Positions 8,423-17,935 are shown, counted from the stretch's first letter. The stretch: DNA of 64,000 nucleotides from an uncultured Alphaproteobacteria bacterium (GCA_929200255.1 CAKMYZ010000001.1:186001-250000), one strand, 5' to 3'. Notes: generated by a model from the letters alone, not told the origin. Translations and numbers: made by a program.

Positions 8423-9066
8423 TCCGCCTGCACCATTGTCCGCAAACCCGGTCGATGCGCAGCCTGTGGTTGCTGCATGAATTGGGTGTCGATTTTGAGG
8501 TGCAGGAATACCCGTTCGATAAGACCCTGCGCGAGGAACCCTACCGCAGCCTGAACCCGACCGGCCGTGTGCCGACGCTGGAAATCGACGATGTGGTGCT
8601 GACCGAAAGCGGCGCGATTGCCGAGTATCTTTGCGCGCGCTTCCCCGATCGGGGCTTGGGTCGAGACCCAAGTCACGCAGAATGGCCCGCATTTTTGAAC
8701 TGGATCCATTTCGCCGAGACGATATCGCAGCATACGGCTGCGCTGACCCAGCAGCATATTGCTCTTTATGACGACGCCATGCGCTCGCCCATCGTGATGA
8801 AGCTGGAGGCTGCGCGATTGGCCAAGACCTTACGCACGCTGGAGCAGGGGTTGCAGGGCGACTATCTACTGTCGTCGTGTTCTGCTGCCGATATCGGGGT
8901 TGGGCAGGCTGTCTATATGGCGCGTCATTTCGTGACCCTGGATGGTTTGCCAAAGGTTGCAGCCTGGTTTGCGCGTCTGGAAACACGGGCGGGTTATCAG
9001 GCGTCTTTGCCGGACGCACCCGCACTTTATGCGCAGGCGTTTTACCCACCTTGGGAGGTGTCGTGA
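8419..9066 (+). CDS. Glutathione S-transferase family protein
   Basis: This 215-residue protein has an N-terminal thioredoxin-fold half (HHCPQTRSMRSLWLLHEL, then NPTGRVPTLEIDD and LTESGAIAEYL) and an all-helical C-terminal half. The ESGAI motif is the glutathione gamma-glutamyl binding site. It overlaps the mccA stop by ATGA and so lies inside the leucine operon. Its role there is not known; it may detoxify reactive unsaturated acyl intermediates, but that is inference. Confidence 0.9.
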   Translation: MIRLHHCPQTRSMRSLWLLHELGVDFEVQEYPFDKTLREEPYRSLNPTGRVPTLEIDDVVLTESGAIAEYLCARFPDRGLGRDPSHAEWPAFLNWIHFAETISQHTAALTQQHIALYDDAMRSPIVMKLEAARLAKTLRTLEQGLQGDYLLSSCSAADIGVGQAVYMARHFVTLDGLPKVAAWFARLETRAGYQASLPDAPALYAQAFYPPWEVS

Positions 9067-9080
9067 TGTGGCCAATGTTG

Positions 9081-9136
9081 GAGGGGGCTTTGCCCCCGCG
9101 ACGCTCCCCCGGGATGTTTATGAACAATGGAAGGGT
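9081..9136. repeat. GC-rich intergenic hairpin element
   Basis: GGGGGC-TTT-GCCCCC forms a 6-bp perfect hairpin (9083-9097). It is followed by a C-rich CTCCCCCGGGAT block and ATGTTTATGAACAATGGAAG. From memory, similar elements (GC hairpin, then CCCCC-GGATATTT-like tail) are scattered in intergenic DNA of Rhodobacterales genomes. No second copy is seen in this window. It could attenuate or stabilise the operon transcript between the GST and HMG-CoA lyase genes. Confidence 0.45.
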
Positions 9137-9142
9137 AGGGTG

Positions 9143-10003
9143 ATGGCAGAGGCTGTACGCATCTATGAGGTGGGCCCGCGTGATGGCTTGCAGAATGAGC
9201 CGGGGGTGATCCCCGTGGCCAGCAAGATTGCCCTGATTGATTTGCTGGCTCGCTCTGGGCTGCGCGACATTGAGGTGGGCAGTTTTGTCAGTCCTAAATG
9301 GGTCCCGCAAATGGCTGATACGGATGCTGTTCTGGCGGGGATGGCTGCGGCGCGCGATGTCTCGTTTGCCGTTCTGGTCCCCAATATGCGCGGTTGGGAG
9401 GCGTTTGCAGCCGCGCGCCGGCCTGATGTGCGGTATGAGGTGGCGGTGTTTATCTCGGCCTCGGAAGGGTTTTCGCAGAGCAATCTGAATTGTTCGGTAG
9501 CGGAATCCGTGGCGCGATTGGCCCCGGTGGTTGCCGCGGCATTGGACGCGGATGTGCCGGTGCGGGGCTATGTTTCTTGCGTGACAAATTGCCCCTTTGA
9601 CGGGCCGATTGCCCCCGATCAGGTGGCCAGTGCCGTGGCCCGCTTGCAAGAGATTGCGCCGATGCAAGTTTCATTGGGGGATACAATCGGCAAGGGCACG
9701 CCTGCGCGCGTCGCTGCGATGCTTGAAGCGGTCAAGGATGCTGTTCCCGCCACCCAACTGGCGGGTCATTTTCATGATACTGGCGGGCAGGCGTTAGCCA
9801 ATATTGAGGTGGCTCTGGATCATGGGGTGCGTATTTTTGACAGCGCTGTTGGTGGCTTAGGCGGTTGTCCCTATGCCCCCGGTGCGCCGGGCAATGTGGC
9901 GACCGAAGCCGTTCTGGAGCTGATGGCGCGGCGCGGGTTTGAAACCGGTGTGGACCGCGATGTGATCGCGCAGGCGGCGGAAATGGCGAGGGGGATGCGA
10001 TGA
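9143..10003 (+). CDS. mvaB: Hydroxymethylglutaryl-CoA lyase
   Basis: This 286-residue TIM-barrel enzyme cleaves HMG-CoA to acetyl-CoA and acetoacetate, the last step of leucine degradation. It shows YEVGPRDGLQNE at the N-terminus (metal and substrate site), HFHDTGGQALAN with the metal-binding histidines, and a mobile C-terminal loop GGLGGCPYAPGA, in which C242 matches the catalytic cysteine. The start ATG at 9143 follows a GGGTAGGG ribosome-binding region. It overlaps the hydratase gene by ATGA. Confidence 0.95.
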   Translation: MAEAVRIYEVGPRDGLQNEPGVIPVASKIALIDLLARSGLRDIEVGSFVSPKWVPQMADTDAVLAGMAAARDVSFAVLVPNMRGWEAFAAARRPDVRYEVAVFISASEGFSQSNLNCSVAESVARLAPVVAAALDADVPVRGYVSCVTNCPFDGPIAPDQVASAVARLQEIAPMQVSLGDTIGKGTPARVAAMLEAVKDAVPATQLAGHFHDTGGQALANIEVALDHGVRIFDSAVGGLGGCPYAPGAPGNVATEAVLELMARRGFETGVDRDVIAQAAEMARGMR

Positions 10004-10770
10004 TTGATCTGACTGTAGATGACCGGGGGGTTGCCACATTGGCGCTGGCCCGGCCTGAGAAGCACAACGCCCTGTCACAGGCGTTGATTGATGCGCTGCG
10101 TGATGCGGCGGTGCAAATCGCCGCAGATCGGGATATTCGCGTTGTCGTGCTCACAGGGCAGGGCAAATCATTCTGTGCCGGTGGCGATTTGGGCTGGATG
10201 CAGGACCAGATGGCGGGGGATGCGCAGATGAAGCGCGCCGCGGCTCAATCGATTGCGGGGATGCTGGGGGCGATCAACACCTTGCCCCAGCCGGTGATTG
10301 GCCGGGTGCAGGGCAATGCGCTGGGCGGTGGCGTCGGTATGGCCTGTGTCTGCGATATCGCGGTTGCGGCGGATCACGTCAAGTTCGGCCTGACAGAAAC
10401 GAAGCTAGGGCTGATTCCGGCAACGATCGGCCCCTACGTGCTGGCCCGGATGGGCGAGGCGGCGGCGCGCCGCGTGTTCATGTCGTCGCGAGTTTTTGAC
10501 GCGGCAGAGGCCGCATCACTTGGCATTGTCGCCAAGGCTGTCCCTATAGAGGCACTGGATGCGGCCGTCGAAGCAGAAGTTGTGCCTTACCTGGGTTGCG
10601 CGCCCGGCGCTGTTGCTGCGGCCAAGGCCTTTGCCCGCAGCCTGGGGCCGACCATCGACGAATCGACCGTGCGCCATTCAATCGATGCGCTGATCGCGCA
10701 GTGGGACGGCGATGAGGCGAAAGAAGGCATTTCTGCCTTTTTTGAGCGGCGCAAGCCCCGTTGGGCCTAG
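10000..10770 (+). CDS. Enoyl-CoA hydratase family, likely methylglutaconyl-CoA hydratase
   Basis: This 256-residue crotonase-fold protein has the oxyanion-hole motifs FCAGGDLGWM and QGNALGGGVGMAC and the LTETKLGLIPATIGPY segment typical of the methylglutaconyl-CoA hydratase (AUH/LiuC) branch. In this operon the missing step is hydration of 3-methylglutaconyl-CoA to HMG-CoA, which fits exactly. A general enoyl-CoA hydratase cannot be excluded from sequence alone. It is the last gene of the leucine cluster; a small GACAG-ATTG-CTGTC inverted repeat follows at 10787-10800 but has no T tract. Confidence 0.88.
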   Translation: MIDLTVDDRGVATLALARPEKHNALSQALIDALRDAAVQIAADRDIRVVVLTGQGKSFCAGGDLGWMQDQMAGDAQMKRAAAQSIAGMLGAINTLPQPVIGRVQGNALGGGVGMACVCDIAVAADHVKFGLTETKLGLIPATIGPYVLARMGEAAARRVFMSSRVFDAAEAASLGIVAKAVPIEALDAAVEAEVVPYLGCAPGAVAAAKAFARSLGPTIDESTVRHSIDALIAQWDGDEAKEGISAFFERRKPRWA

Positions 10771-10852
10771 GTATTGCGGGTTAGTTGACAGATTGCTGTC
10801 TTAGTTCTGACCGAATTCCCGGATCATCTGTGGGTCGGACAGGAGACCCGCT

Positions 10853-11794
10853 ATGCCTTTTGAATGGCCCACTACAGAAGAAATGATGTATCGCATTGCA
10901 CGCCTGCGCAGAGTGGTGGCCTTGGCGTTGATGGTGCCTGTGATCGTTTTGTTTTCGGCCGCTTTGATCGATCCCGTCTCACTTCCTGCGGATCGCGCGA
11001 GCTTGGCTGCGATGGCTGTGGCGGTGCTGGTCGTTGGCCATGTTGCGCTATTCCCCAATGTGACGCTTGAGACGATCAGCCTTTCGCTGTCGATATCCTT
11101 TCTTGTGGTATCTGTGCCGTGGATCAAGGCTGTGGCCCAATGGGCGCCCGCCGAACATGCCTCTTCAGCATTTGTCATTCTGATTGCTTTTTCGGTGGCA
11201 CTGACCGGTGTCCTCATGGCGGCTCTACAGATTGCGCTGAGCGTGCTTGTCTATGCGGGCCCGGCGTTGCGGCTGCGCTTGAAAACGACGCTTTTCGTCC
11301 CCTGCGCACCTGCCGTTGCCTTTCGCCAGTGTGCCATGCAGCCGCAGACCCGGCGCGGCCGGGTTTTGACCGGTGCTGTGGATGACAACGGGTTCTTTGA
11401 AGTGGCCGTGGTGGCGACGCATCATCCTGACCCCGATCAGCCAGATCAGCCGTTGATCGTCAAGGTGGATGCCAAGGTGCTGGAAAGTACGCCAGAGCAT
11501 CATGATGTGATGATGGTGCTGCAAGACGGCTCTGTCACTGTGACGTCGCAACAGTTTACGGCAGTGGATGGTGGTTGCCTGATCGCGGTGTCCGATATGC
11601 CCGGTGATTTCACCCTTGGAATGCATGCGATGTTCTGGCTGACAGACCAGCAAGCGGACAACCTGACCGAGATGACTGATGTGATCATCGGGCAGGACGC
11701 CCGCGCCAATGGTCTGGCCCACGCTGTGTCGCTTTTGTCGGTTGCGGGCACGTTGTTGTCGCCGCAGGCGCCTGTCGCTGATCGCGCCAAGTAA
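10853..11794 (+). CDS. Membrane protein with soluble C-terminal domain, unknown
   Basis: This 313-residue protein has four or five hydrophobic helices between about residues 20 and 140. A soluble, probably beta-rich domain of about 170 residues follows, with no motif I recognise. A clear AGGAGA ribosome-binding site precedes the ATG. It stands alone between the leucine cluster and the nuo operon and may be transcribed by itself. No function is proposed. Confidence 0.75.
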   Translation: MPFEWPTTEEMMYRIARLRRVVALALMVPVIVLFSAALIDPVSLPADRASLAAMAVAVLVVGHVALFPNVTLETISLSLSISFLVVSVPWIKAVAQWAPAEHASSAFVILIAFSVALTGVLMAALQIALSVLVYAGPALRLRLKTTLFVPCAPAVAFRQCAMQPQTRRGRVLTGAVDDNGFFEVAVVATHHPDPDQPDQPLIVKVDAKVLESTPEHHDVMMVLQDGSVTVTSQQFTAVDGGCLIAVSDMPGDFTLGMHAMFWLTDQQADNLTEMTDVIIGQDARANGLAHAVSLLSVAGTLLSPQAPVADRAK

Positions 11795-11829
11795 CCACGT
11801 TAAATCCTGATCAGAGCCGTTGCGTTTGG

Positions 11830-11858
11830 TTGACCCTTTCGGGCAGCGGGGATATGCA
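11830..11858 (+). promoter_or_regulatory. Sigma-70-type promoter candidate for the nuo operon
   Basis: TTGACC and TATGCA are separated by exactly 17 bases, ending 56 bases before the nuoA start. This is the only good match in the 120-base gap before the operon. The -10 box is weak, so the call is moderate. Confidence 0.4.
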
Positions 11859-11914
11859 GGCCGCAGCCAACTTCGCGCATCGCTTCCAGGTGCCGAGCCG
11901 AAAGGAAAGCCCCT

Positions 11915-12280
11915 GTGCAGGAAATGCTGACAGAATATCTGCCGATCATGATTTTTCTGGGGCTGGCCATTGCGCTTGGCCTGATCCTGATCATCGCCGC
12001 AGCCGTTGTGGCCGTACGCAACCCGGACCCTGAAAAAGTTTCGGCCTATGAATGCGGGTTCAACGCCTTCGACGACGCCAGGATGAAGTTCGATGTCCGG
12101 TTCTATCTGGTCGCGATCCTGTTCATCATCTTTGATCTTGAGGTCGCGTTCCTGTTTCCATGGGCGGTCGCCTTTGCGGACGTCAGCATGGTGGGCTTCT
12201 GGTCGATGATGGTGTTCCTTGCCGTGCTGACGATCGGTTTTGCCTACGAATGGAAGAAAGGGGCGCTGGAATGGGAGTGA
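11915..12280 (+). CDS. nuoA: NADH-quinone oxidoreductase subunit A
   Basis: This 121-residue membrane subunit of complex I has three transmembrane helices. The signature [20 protein letters not shown], containing the conserved Cys of the loop near the quinone site, is followed by [17 protein letters not shown]. The GTG start at 11915 is supported by an AAAGGA ribosome-binding site; an ATG at 11924 is a weaker alternative. It is the first gene of the nuo operon and overlaps nuoB. Confidence 0.96.
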   Translation: MQEMLTEYLPIMIFLGLAIALGLILIIAAAVVAVRNPDPEKVSAYECGFNAFDDARMKFDVRFYLVAILFIIFDLEVAFLFPWAVAFADVSMVGFWSMMVFLAVLTIGFAYEWKKGALEWE

Positions 12281-12801
12281 TGACTGGAACTGCCGTTGGC
12301 GCCGACAAAGAGCACGGCGCGCAGCTGATCAATTCAGAGCTGCAGGACAAGGGTTTCCTTGTGACCTCTACCGCTGACATCATCAACTGGGCGCGCACCG
12401 GTAGCCTGCACTGGATGACCTTTGGTCTGGCCTGCTGCGCGGTTGAGATGATGCACACCTCCATGCCCCGCTATGACCTTGAGCGGTTCGGCACCGCGCC
12501 GCGCGCTTCTCCGCGTCAGTCTGACCTGATGATCGTTGCGGGGACGTTGACCAATAAAATGGCGCCCGCATTGCGCAAGGTCTACGATCAGATGCCGGAG
12601 CCGCGTTACGTGATCTCCATGGGCTCATGCGCCAATGGCGGCGGTTATTACCACTACAGCTATTCTGTGGTGCGTGGTTGCGACCGCATTGTGCCAGTGG
12701 ATGTCTACGTGCCGGGCTGCCCGCCCACGGCAGAGGCGCTGCTGTATGGTATCCTTCAGCTTCAGCGCAAGATGCGCCGCACCGGGACAATCGTACGCTA
12801 A
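12271..12801 (+). CDS. nuoB: NADH-quinone oxidoreductase subunit B
   Basis: This subunit of about 176 residues holds iron-sulfur cluster N2, the electron donor to quinone. Ligands are visible as the adjacent pair in [11 protein letters not shown], the Cys in [12 protein letters not shown] and the Cys in [12 protein letters not shown]. Three in-frame starts are possible (12271 ATG, 12277 GTG, 12280 ATG); the last gives the classic ATGA overlap with nuoA. I list the longest. Confidence 0.96.
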   Translation: MGVMTGTAVGADKEHGAQLINSELQDKGFLVTSTADIINWARTGSLHWMTFGLACCAVEMMHTSMPRYDLERFGTAPRASPRQSDLMIVAGTLTNKMAPALRKVYDQMPEPRYVISMGSCANGGGYYHYSYSVVRGCDRIVPVDVYVPGCPPTAEALLYGILQLQRKMRRTGTIVR

Positions 12802-12822
12802 GGCGTGTGAAAGGATTTTGAT

Positions 12823-13434
12823 ATGACCGAAGCCCTGCAAGAACTCGGCACCCATTTGGAGCTGAAGCGCACCGACTGTGTACTGTCTTGGGAGGTTGCC
12901 CATAGTGAGCTGACAGTTACTGTCGCCCCGTCATCCCTTGTCAGCTTTGTTGAGTTTCTGAAGAATGATGCAACCTGCAAGTTTTCGTCGCTGGTTGATA
13001 TCACCGCTGTGGATTATCCCAGCCGCGCCAAGCGGTTTGACGTCGTCTATCACTTCCTGAGCATGTATCAGAACCATCGCATCCGCCTGCGGGTTCAGAT
13101 CCGAGAAGAGGATATGATGCCGTCGATCATGTCGGTGCATCCGTCCGCCAACTGGTTCGAACGTGAGATTTTTGACATGTTCGGCATCCTGTTTTCGGGC
13201 CATCCTGACCTGCGCCGCATCCTGACCGACTATGGGTTCCGCGGGCATCCGCTCCGCAAGGATTTCCCGACGACGGGCTATACCGAGGTCCGTTATGACG
13301 AGGTGCAAAAGCGCGTTGTTTATGAACCTGTCAGCCTTGTTCAGGAATACCGCCAGTTCGATTTCATGTCGCCATGGGAGGGTGCTGAATACATCCTGCC
13401 GGGGGATGAAAAGAAGGAAGAGGCGAAGGGCTGA
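12823..13434 (+). CDS. nuoC: NADH-quinone oxidoreductase subunit C
   Basis: This 203-residue peripheral-arm subunit of about 30 kDa type carries the family signature [27 protein letters not shown] in segments (ERE..DMFGI, then HPDLRR) and [12 protein letters not shown]. It is separate from NuoD, not fused as in enterobacteria. A ribosome-binding AAGGA lies 8 bases before the ATG. It ends in a one-base TGATG overlap with the GFA gene. Confidence 0.96.
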   Translation: MTEALQELGTHLELKRTDCVLSWEVAHSELTVTVAPSSLVSFVEFLKNDATCKFSSLVDITAVDYPSRAKRFDVVYHFLSMYQNHRIRLRVQIREEDMMPSIMSVHPSANWFEREIFDMFGILFSGHPDLRRILTDYGFRGHPLRKDFPTTGYTEVRYDEVQKRVVYEPVSLVQEYRQFDFMSPWEGAEYILPGDEKKEEAKG

Positions 13435-13859
13435 TGACAGCGCTGCCAGGCAAATGCATGTGCGGCGCTTGCGCGTTCACAGCGACCCCCACGCCTGATG
13501 GGCTTGGGGCAGGGGCCTGTCACTGTGGAATGTGCCGCAAATGGTCTGGCGGCATGTATCTTTCCGTTGATTGCGGGTCTTCGGTTCAGTTTGATGATGA
13601 CGCGCCCGTCGGGTCTTACAAAGGGTCCGAGTGGGGGGTGCGGCTGTTTTGCAGGGAATGTGGCTCGTCGCTGCTTTGGCAGACACAGGATGGCCAGAAC
13701 CAGCATGTATCCATTCAGGCCTTTGAGGACCCCGGCCAGTTTGAGATTGGCGTGCAGGTGTTTATCGACAAAAAGCCCGACAACTATGCGCTGGCGGCTG
13801 ACACAAAAACGATGACCGAGGCCGAGGTCTTTGCGCTATTTGCGCCAAAGGATGGCTGA
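13434..13859 (+). CDS. GFA-family (DUF636) zinc-binding protein
   Basis: This 141-residue protein of the glutathione-dependent formaldehyde-activating (GFA) family has the full set of zinc ligands: CMCGACAF near the N-terminus, CHCGMCRKWSGG, and CRECGSSLLWQ. Members of the family are small zinc proteins; few have a proven enzymatic role. It overlaps nuoC by one base and the sulfotransferase gene by several bases, so it is co-translated inside the nuo operon, an unusual place for it. Confidence 0.9.
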   Translation: MTALPGKCMCGACAFTATPTPDGLGAGACHCGMCRKWSGGMYLSVDCGSSVQFDDDAPVGSYKGSEWGVRLFCRECGSSLLWQTQDGQNQHVSIQAFEDPGQFEIGVQVFIDKKPDNYALAADTKTMTEAEVFALFAPKDG

Positions 13860-14745
13860 CCCCACAATACTGTTCGGCGTCGGGGCCACCAAGGCGGGCA
13901 CCTCGTGGCTTTACCGCTATCTGCATGATCACCCTGAATGTGCCATGCCTGCGGTGAAAGAGGCGCATTATTGGGATACCTTCGATGCGGAACCTCAGGA
14001 CAAACAGGTTGCCGCATTTCGTGTCCGGCTGAGCGAGTTGCGCGCGGCCAAAGATGCAGCGGCGCAGGCAGGGCAAGGCTGGAAGGTTGACAATGTGACC
14101 CGCCGCATTGGCGAGATGAAGCAATTGATTGCGGTGCTGGAAAGTGATCGCAATGGCGATACCCGCTATGCCGACTGGCTGTTGCAGGGTCGGGGTCACG
14201 CGCGTGTTGTGGCTGATATGACGCCCAATTACGCGACCCTGCCAGATGAGATGCTGGCCCGGATGCTGGCGTTGTCCCCGCAGACCAAATTCATCTTTCT
14301 GATTCGTGACCCTCTGGACCGGCTGTGGTCACATATCCGCATGCAGGCCCGCCGTCAGCGACAGGACCATGAGGTTTATGAGAAGAAATCAAACAATATC
14401 CTCTATCGTATCCTCAATCGGGGCGATGAGCGGCATATTCTGGAACGGGGTGATTATACCAAGATCATCCGCAGGCTGCGTCGCGTGATCCCCAAGAACC
14501 GGTTGCAAATTTTGTTCACAGAAGACCTGCAGACCCCACATGGGCTCTCGCAACTTTGCAGCTTCCTTGATATTGAGGCGATAACACCGGATTTGCCAGA
14601 TCGGGTCCATACTGGACCAGAGGTGGTCATGCTGGATAAACTGCGGCCCCGTGCGCTGGGTTTGCTGAACGAACACTACGAATGGGTGGCACGTAATGTC
14701 GGCCCCCTGCCACAGCGGTGGCAAGACAACCGAGCGAGGGCTTGA
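13852..14745 (+). CDS. Sulfotransferase family protein
   Basis: This 297-residue protein has the PAPS-binding features of sulfotransferases: the 5-prime phosphosulfate loop [14 protein letters not shown] at residues 8-21 and the 3-prime phosphate motif [18 protein letters not shown] charged central insertion (about residues 55-100) separates the two. The family transfers sulfate from PAPS to sugars, lipids or proteins; the acceptor is unknown. It lies between nuoC and nuoD and overlaps the GFA gene, so it is expressed with complex I. The start at 13852 gives MADPTILFG. Confidence 0.88.
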   Translation: MADPTILFGVGATKAGTSWLYRYLHDHPECAMPAVKEAHYWDTFDAEPQDKQVAAFRVRLSELRAAKDAAAQAGQGWKVDNVTRRIGEMKQLIAVLESDRNGDTRYADWLLQGRGHARVVADMTPNYATLPDEMLARMLALSPQTKFIFLIRDPLDRLWSHIRMQARRQRQDHEVYEKKSNNILYRILNRGDERHILERGDYTKIIRRLRRVIPKNRLQILFTEDLQTPHGLSQLCSFLDIEAITPDLPDRVHTGPEVVMLDKLRPRALGLLNEHYEWVARNVGPLPQRWQDNRARA

Positions 14746-14749
14746 AAAT

Positions 14750-15988
14750 ATGATGGACGGCGATATCCGTGTGAACACCTACGATGATGGATCATCTGAT
14801 GCGGCCACTGATGAGCAGCAGATCAGAAACTTCAACATTAACTTTGGCCCACAACACCCCGCAGCCCATGGTGTTTTGCGTCTGGTGCTTGAACTGGACG
14901 GCGAAATTGTAGAGCGCTGCGACCCCCATATCGGCCTGCTGCACCGTGGCACCGAAAAACTGATGGAATCGCGCACCTATCTGCAAAACCTGCCGTATTT
15001 TGACCGGTTGGACTATGTGGCACCGATGAATCAGGAGCACGCCTGGTGTCTGGCCATTGAAAAACTGACCGGCACGCAAGTGCCGCGCCGGGCGTCATTG
15101 ATCCGCGTTTTGTATTCCGAAATTGGCCGCGTGCTGAACCACCTGCTGAATGTGACAACGCAGGCGTTGGATGTTGGCGCGCTGACCCCGCCACTGTGGG
15201 GCTTTGAAGAACGTGAAAAGCTGATGGTGTTCTATGAGCGTGCCTGTGGTGCCCGCCTGCACGCTGCCTATTTCCGCCCTGGCGGCGTGCATCAGGACCT
15301 GCCGGATGCGTTGATCGAGGACATCGACGCCTGGGCCGTTGCGTTCCCGGAGGTGCTGGCAGACATCGACGGGCTGCTGACCGAGAACCGGATTTTCAAA
15401 CAGCGTAACGCCGACATCGGTATTGTCACTGAGCAGGACATTCAGGACTGGGGTTTTTCTGGCGTGATGGTCCGCGGGTCTGGCCTTGCTTGGGACCTGC
15501 GCCGCGCGCAGCCCTATGAATGCTATGATGAGTTTGAATTCCAGATCCCCGTTGGCAAAAACGGCGATTGCTACGATCGCTATCTGTGCCGCATGGAAGA
15601 GATGCGACAGTCGGTCCACATCATTCGCCAAGCCTGCGAAAAACTGCGGGTTGAAAAGGGTGACATCATGGCCCGTGGCAAGATGACCCCGCCCACACGC
15701 GGTGAGATGAAAACCTCGATGGAGGCGCTGATCCACCACTTCAAACTTTATACTGAAGGCTTCCATGTGCCTGAGGGCGAGGTTTACGCTGCTGTTGAGG
15801 CCCCCAAGGGTGAATTCGGCGTCTATCTGGTGGCCGATGGCACAAACCAGCCGTATCGCGCCAAGATACGTGCGCCGGGCTATCTTCACCTGCAAGCGAT
15901 GGACTATATCTGCAAAGGCCACCAGTTGGCCGATGTCAGTGCGATCATCGGGACGATGGATGTCGTCTTTGGAGAGATTGACCGATGA
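14750..15988 (+). CDS. nuoD: NADH-quinone oxidoreductase subunit D
   Basis: This 412-residue 49-kDa-type subunit forms the quinone cavity with NuoB. The family signature is present: [20 protein letters not shown] near the N-terminus with the quinone-site histidine, [13 protein letters not shown], and a C-terminal [12 protein letters not shown]. Two adjacent ATG codons (14750 and 14753) follow a weak GAGGG site. It ends in an ATGA overlap with a small membrane protein. Confidence 0.97.
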   Translation: MMDGDIRVNTYDDGSSDAATDEQQIRNFNINFGPQHPAAHGVLRLVLELDGEIVERCDPHIGLLHRGTEKLMESRTYLQNLPYFDRLDYVAPMNQEHAWCLAIEKLTGTQVPRRASLIRVLYSEIGRVLNHLLNVTTQALDVGALTPPLWGFEEREKLMVFYERACGARLHAAYFRPGGVHQDLPDALIEDIDAWAVAFPEVLADIDGLLTENRIFKQRNADIGIVTEQDIQDWGFSGVMVRGSGLAWDLRRAQPYECYDEFEFQIPVGKNGDCYDRYLCRMEEMRQSVHIIRQACEKLRVEKGDIMARGKMTPPTRGEMKTSMEALIHHFKLYTEGFHVPEGEVYAAVEAPKGEFGVYLVADGTNQPYRAKIRAPGYLHLQAMDYICKGHQLADVSAIIGTMDVVFGEIDR

Positions 15989-16191
15989 CCATGGGTGATA
16001 TCCTGCTGGGGCTGCTGATCGTGACGGGTTTTTTCGTCTCGGCGGCTGTTTCGCGCGTCTTTCGACGTGTTACGGCAGGGATCATCATCGGCGGTGTTGC
16101 CGGTCTGGCGGTGTCGGTTGCCATGCTTTTTTACGGGATGGAACAGCTGTTTCCACAAAGCCCCGATATGGTCAGCGACACGTCAAACTAA
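15985..16191 (+). CDS. Small membrane protein in nuo operon
   Basis: This 68-residue protein has two hydrophobic segments (about residues 5-22 and 30-50) joined by a basic turn (SRVFRRV). It overlaps the nuoD stop by ATGA, so it is translated with complex I subunits. No family is recognised; unidentified small ORFs are known from nuo clusters of related Rhodobacter species. Confidence 0.7.
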   Translation: MTMGDILLGLLIVTGFFVSAAVSRVFRRVTAGIIIGGVAGLAVSVAMLFYGMEQLFPQSPDMVSDTSN

Positions 16192-16233
16192 GTGCGAAAG
16201 CGCGTCAATAAAGGCATTGAGGAGACAAGAACG

Positions 16234-16542
16234 ATGATCCGCGCAGTAACAATCCTACCCATCCTTGCCCTAACCGCCTGCGTAACTGCGGTGCCAGCCT
16301 CGGCTCCTGCGCCAGAGGCAGCGGCGCCGGTGACACCCAACTCTGCCAAGGCCCGTTTTGTGGCAGCAGCTGAGGCAAATGGCTGTGTCGTCAATGAAGC
16401 AACCTCGCCTGCGATCCTGTCAGGTGCAACACTATCGGTCGAAGACCTTGCCCGCATCATGACAGAGTTGCGTGCGGAGGGGCGCGGTGAAATCGCGCCC
16501 GACGGGCGGTCCTTTCGGGTGACAACCGGGGCCTGTGCATGA
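16234..16542 (+). CDS. Putative lipoprotein in nuo operon
   Basis: This 102-residue protein opens with a lipoprotein signal: LPILALTAC with the lipobox Cys at about residue 16. It is followed by an Ala/Pro linker and a small domain with two more cysteines (NGCVV and the terminal TGACA). ATG 16234 has a GGAG site in GAGGAGAC; upstream in-frame codons have none. The C-terminal stop overlaps the start of a 41-residue ORF. Confidence 0.72.
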   Translation: MIRAVTILPILALTACVTAVPASAPAPEAAAPVTPNSAKARFVAAAEANGCVVNEATSPAILSGATLSVEDLARIMTELRAEGRGEIAPDGRSFRVTTGACA

Positions 16543-16664
16543 TGACATTGGGCTTGCCCGGCCTGTTACTTGTGTTAGGGGTTGGGCCCAATCCTGCCGG
16601 GATCGTACCGGCCGCAATTTTCGCACTGTCCGTCAGTGCAATGATGTTAACCGGAATGAACTGA
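16539..16664 (+). CDS. Very small membrane ORF (41 aa), translationally coupled
   Basis: An ORF of 41 codons starts in an ATGATGA overlap with the lipoprotein stop and ends in a TGATG overlap with nuoE. It reads [16 protein letters not shown], then PNPAG, then a second hydrophobic segment, giving a helical hairpin. The exact tiling at both ends and the all-hydrophobic composition argue that it is a real gene. Confidence 0.65.
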   Translation: MMTLGLPGLLLVLGVGPNPAGIVPAAIFALSVSAMMLTGMN

Positions 16665-17749
16665 TGCTACGCCGCCTTTATCACGACCAGCCAGAAACCT
16701 TCGCTTTCACGCCCGACAACCTCAAATGGGCGCAGGCGCAGATGCAGAAGTTCCCCGGAGGTCGTCAGGCCTCTGCGATTATTCCGATCCTGTGGCGCGC
16801 GCAGGAACAGGAAGGCTGGCTGACCCGCCCGGCGATTGAATATGTGGCTGCGATGCTTGATCTGGCTTACATTCGTGCGCTCGAGGTGGCCTCGTTCTAT
16901 TTCATGTTCCAATTACAGCCCGTTGGCGCTGTGGCCCATATTCAGGTCTGTGGTACGTTGTCGTGCATGATCTGCGGTGCCGAGGATCTGATTGGTGTCT
17001 GCAAGGATAAGATCGCCGACAAGCCACACACATTGTCGGCGGACGGCAAGTTTTCATGGGAAGAGGTTGAATGCCTTGGATCCTGTGCCAACGCACCCAT
17101 GGCCCAGATTGGGAAAGATTACTACGAAGACCTCACGACCGAGCGTCTGGCCGAGATCATCGATGAGCTTGCGGCCGGTCGCGTCCCGGCCCCGGGCCCG
17201 CAGAACGGCCGGTTTGCGGCAGAGCCATTGAAGGGGCTGACCAGCCTGCGGGACTACGATAGTGGCAAAACCAAGTATAACGCCAGCGCCCAACTAGCGG
17301 TGGACATCGGTGATACGGTCAAGCGGATTGATGGCACCGAAGTGCCGCTGCTGACGCCATGGGTAAAGGATGGCGCAGCGGCAAAGCCGAAGGGCAAGAA
17401 ACCGGCGGCCAAGAAACCAGTCGTCGGGACGGGTGTGACCAAGCAGCAAGCTGTGGCGAAGCCCAAGGCAAAGCCAAGCAGCACAATCAGCCCGAGCCCG
17501 GTGGTTGAAAGTGAACCGGAGACGCTGAAAGCACCACGCGACGGTGGGGCGGACGACCTTAAGAAAATCAGTGGTGTCGGTCCCAAACTGGAAGGCGTGC
17601 TGAACGATTTGGGATTCTACCACTTTGATCAGATTGCCAAGTGGACAAACGCGGAAATCGCCTGGGTCGACAGTCGGTTGAAGTTTAAGGGCCGAATCGA
17701 ACGTGATGATTGGATCGGTCAGGCGACCGCGCTGGCAAAACCCTCCTAA
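16664..17749 (+). CDS. nuoE: NADH-quinone oxidoreductase subunit E with C-terminal extension
   Basis: Residues 1-170 are the normal 24-kDa thioredoxin-like subunit with a [2Fe-2S] site (C96 and C101 in CGTLSCMIC, then CLGSC). Beyond about residue 235 there is a Lys/Ala/Pro-rich linker. A domain at about 297-358 follows, with [13 protein letters not shown], a helix-hairpin-helix-like motif, and a FDQIAKW...RDDWIGQA tail. The total of 361 residues is roughly twice the usual length. Long NuoE proteins are typical of Rhodobacterales. The same domain recurs in the next gene. The role of the extension is unknown. Confidence 0.95.
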   Translation: MLRRLYHDQPETFAFTPDNLKWAQAQMQKFPGGRQASAIIPILWRAQEQEGWLTRPAIEYVAAMLDLAYIRALEVASFYFMFQLQPVGAVAHIQVCGTLSCMICGAEDLIGVCKDKIADKPHTLSADGKFSWEEVECLGSCANAPMAQIGKDYYEDLTTERLAEIIDELAAGRVPAPGPQNGRFAAEPLKGLTSLRDYDSGKTKYNASAQLAVDIGDTVKRIDGTEVPLLTPWVKDGAAAKPKGKKPAAKKPVVGTGVTKQQAVAKPKAKPSSTISPSPVVESEPETLKAPRDGGADDLKKISGVGPKLEGVLNDLGFYHFDQIAKWTNAEIAWVDSRLKFKGRIERDDWIGQATALAKPS

Positions 17750-17935
17750 TGTTCTGAAATCAGCGACTTTTGCGTGAAACGCAGGCCCTGCCCAGCCGCC
17801 GAGGCAGTATTTCTTTACCCGTCGCATGTGTTTCGGGTAGAGGTATCTGGGGTATACGCCTGGGGCGATCTGCTGATGCATGTCGTTCGAAGTCTGCAAG
17901 GCCGGGAAAACGGCCACCTGAGGGAGAAACTAGCG
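17750..17935 (+). other. Structured 186-base gap between nuoE and next gene
   Basis: No gene is supported here. Three perfect small hairpins can be drawn: TGCGT-GAA-ACGCA, TACCCG...CGGGTA with a 12-base loop, and GGCCG-GGAAAA-CGGCC. No T tract follows, so a terminator is unlikely. It may be an RNA processing or stability region within the long nuo message. The following ORF could be extended upstream into it, but those codons look random. Confidence 0.4.

Noticed and set aside
7859..9667. 602-codon minus-strand open frame
   Set aside because: It lies opposite mccA, GST and mvaB, which have clear family motifs; the frame is a by-product of GC-rich codon bias.
10787..10800. Terminator after the leucine operon
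   Set aside because: GACAG-ATTG-CTGTC is a short stem without a T tract; too weak to call.
17774..17935. Upstream extension of the 17936 membrane protein
   Set aside because: A strong site and a sensible signal-like start exist at 17936; the extra 54 codons look random.
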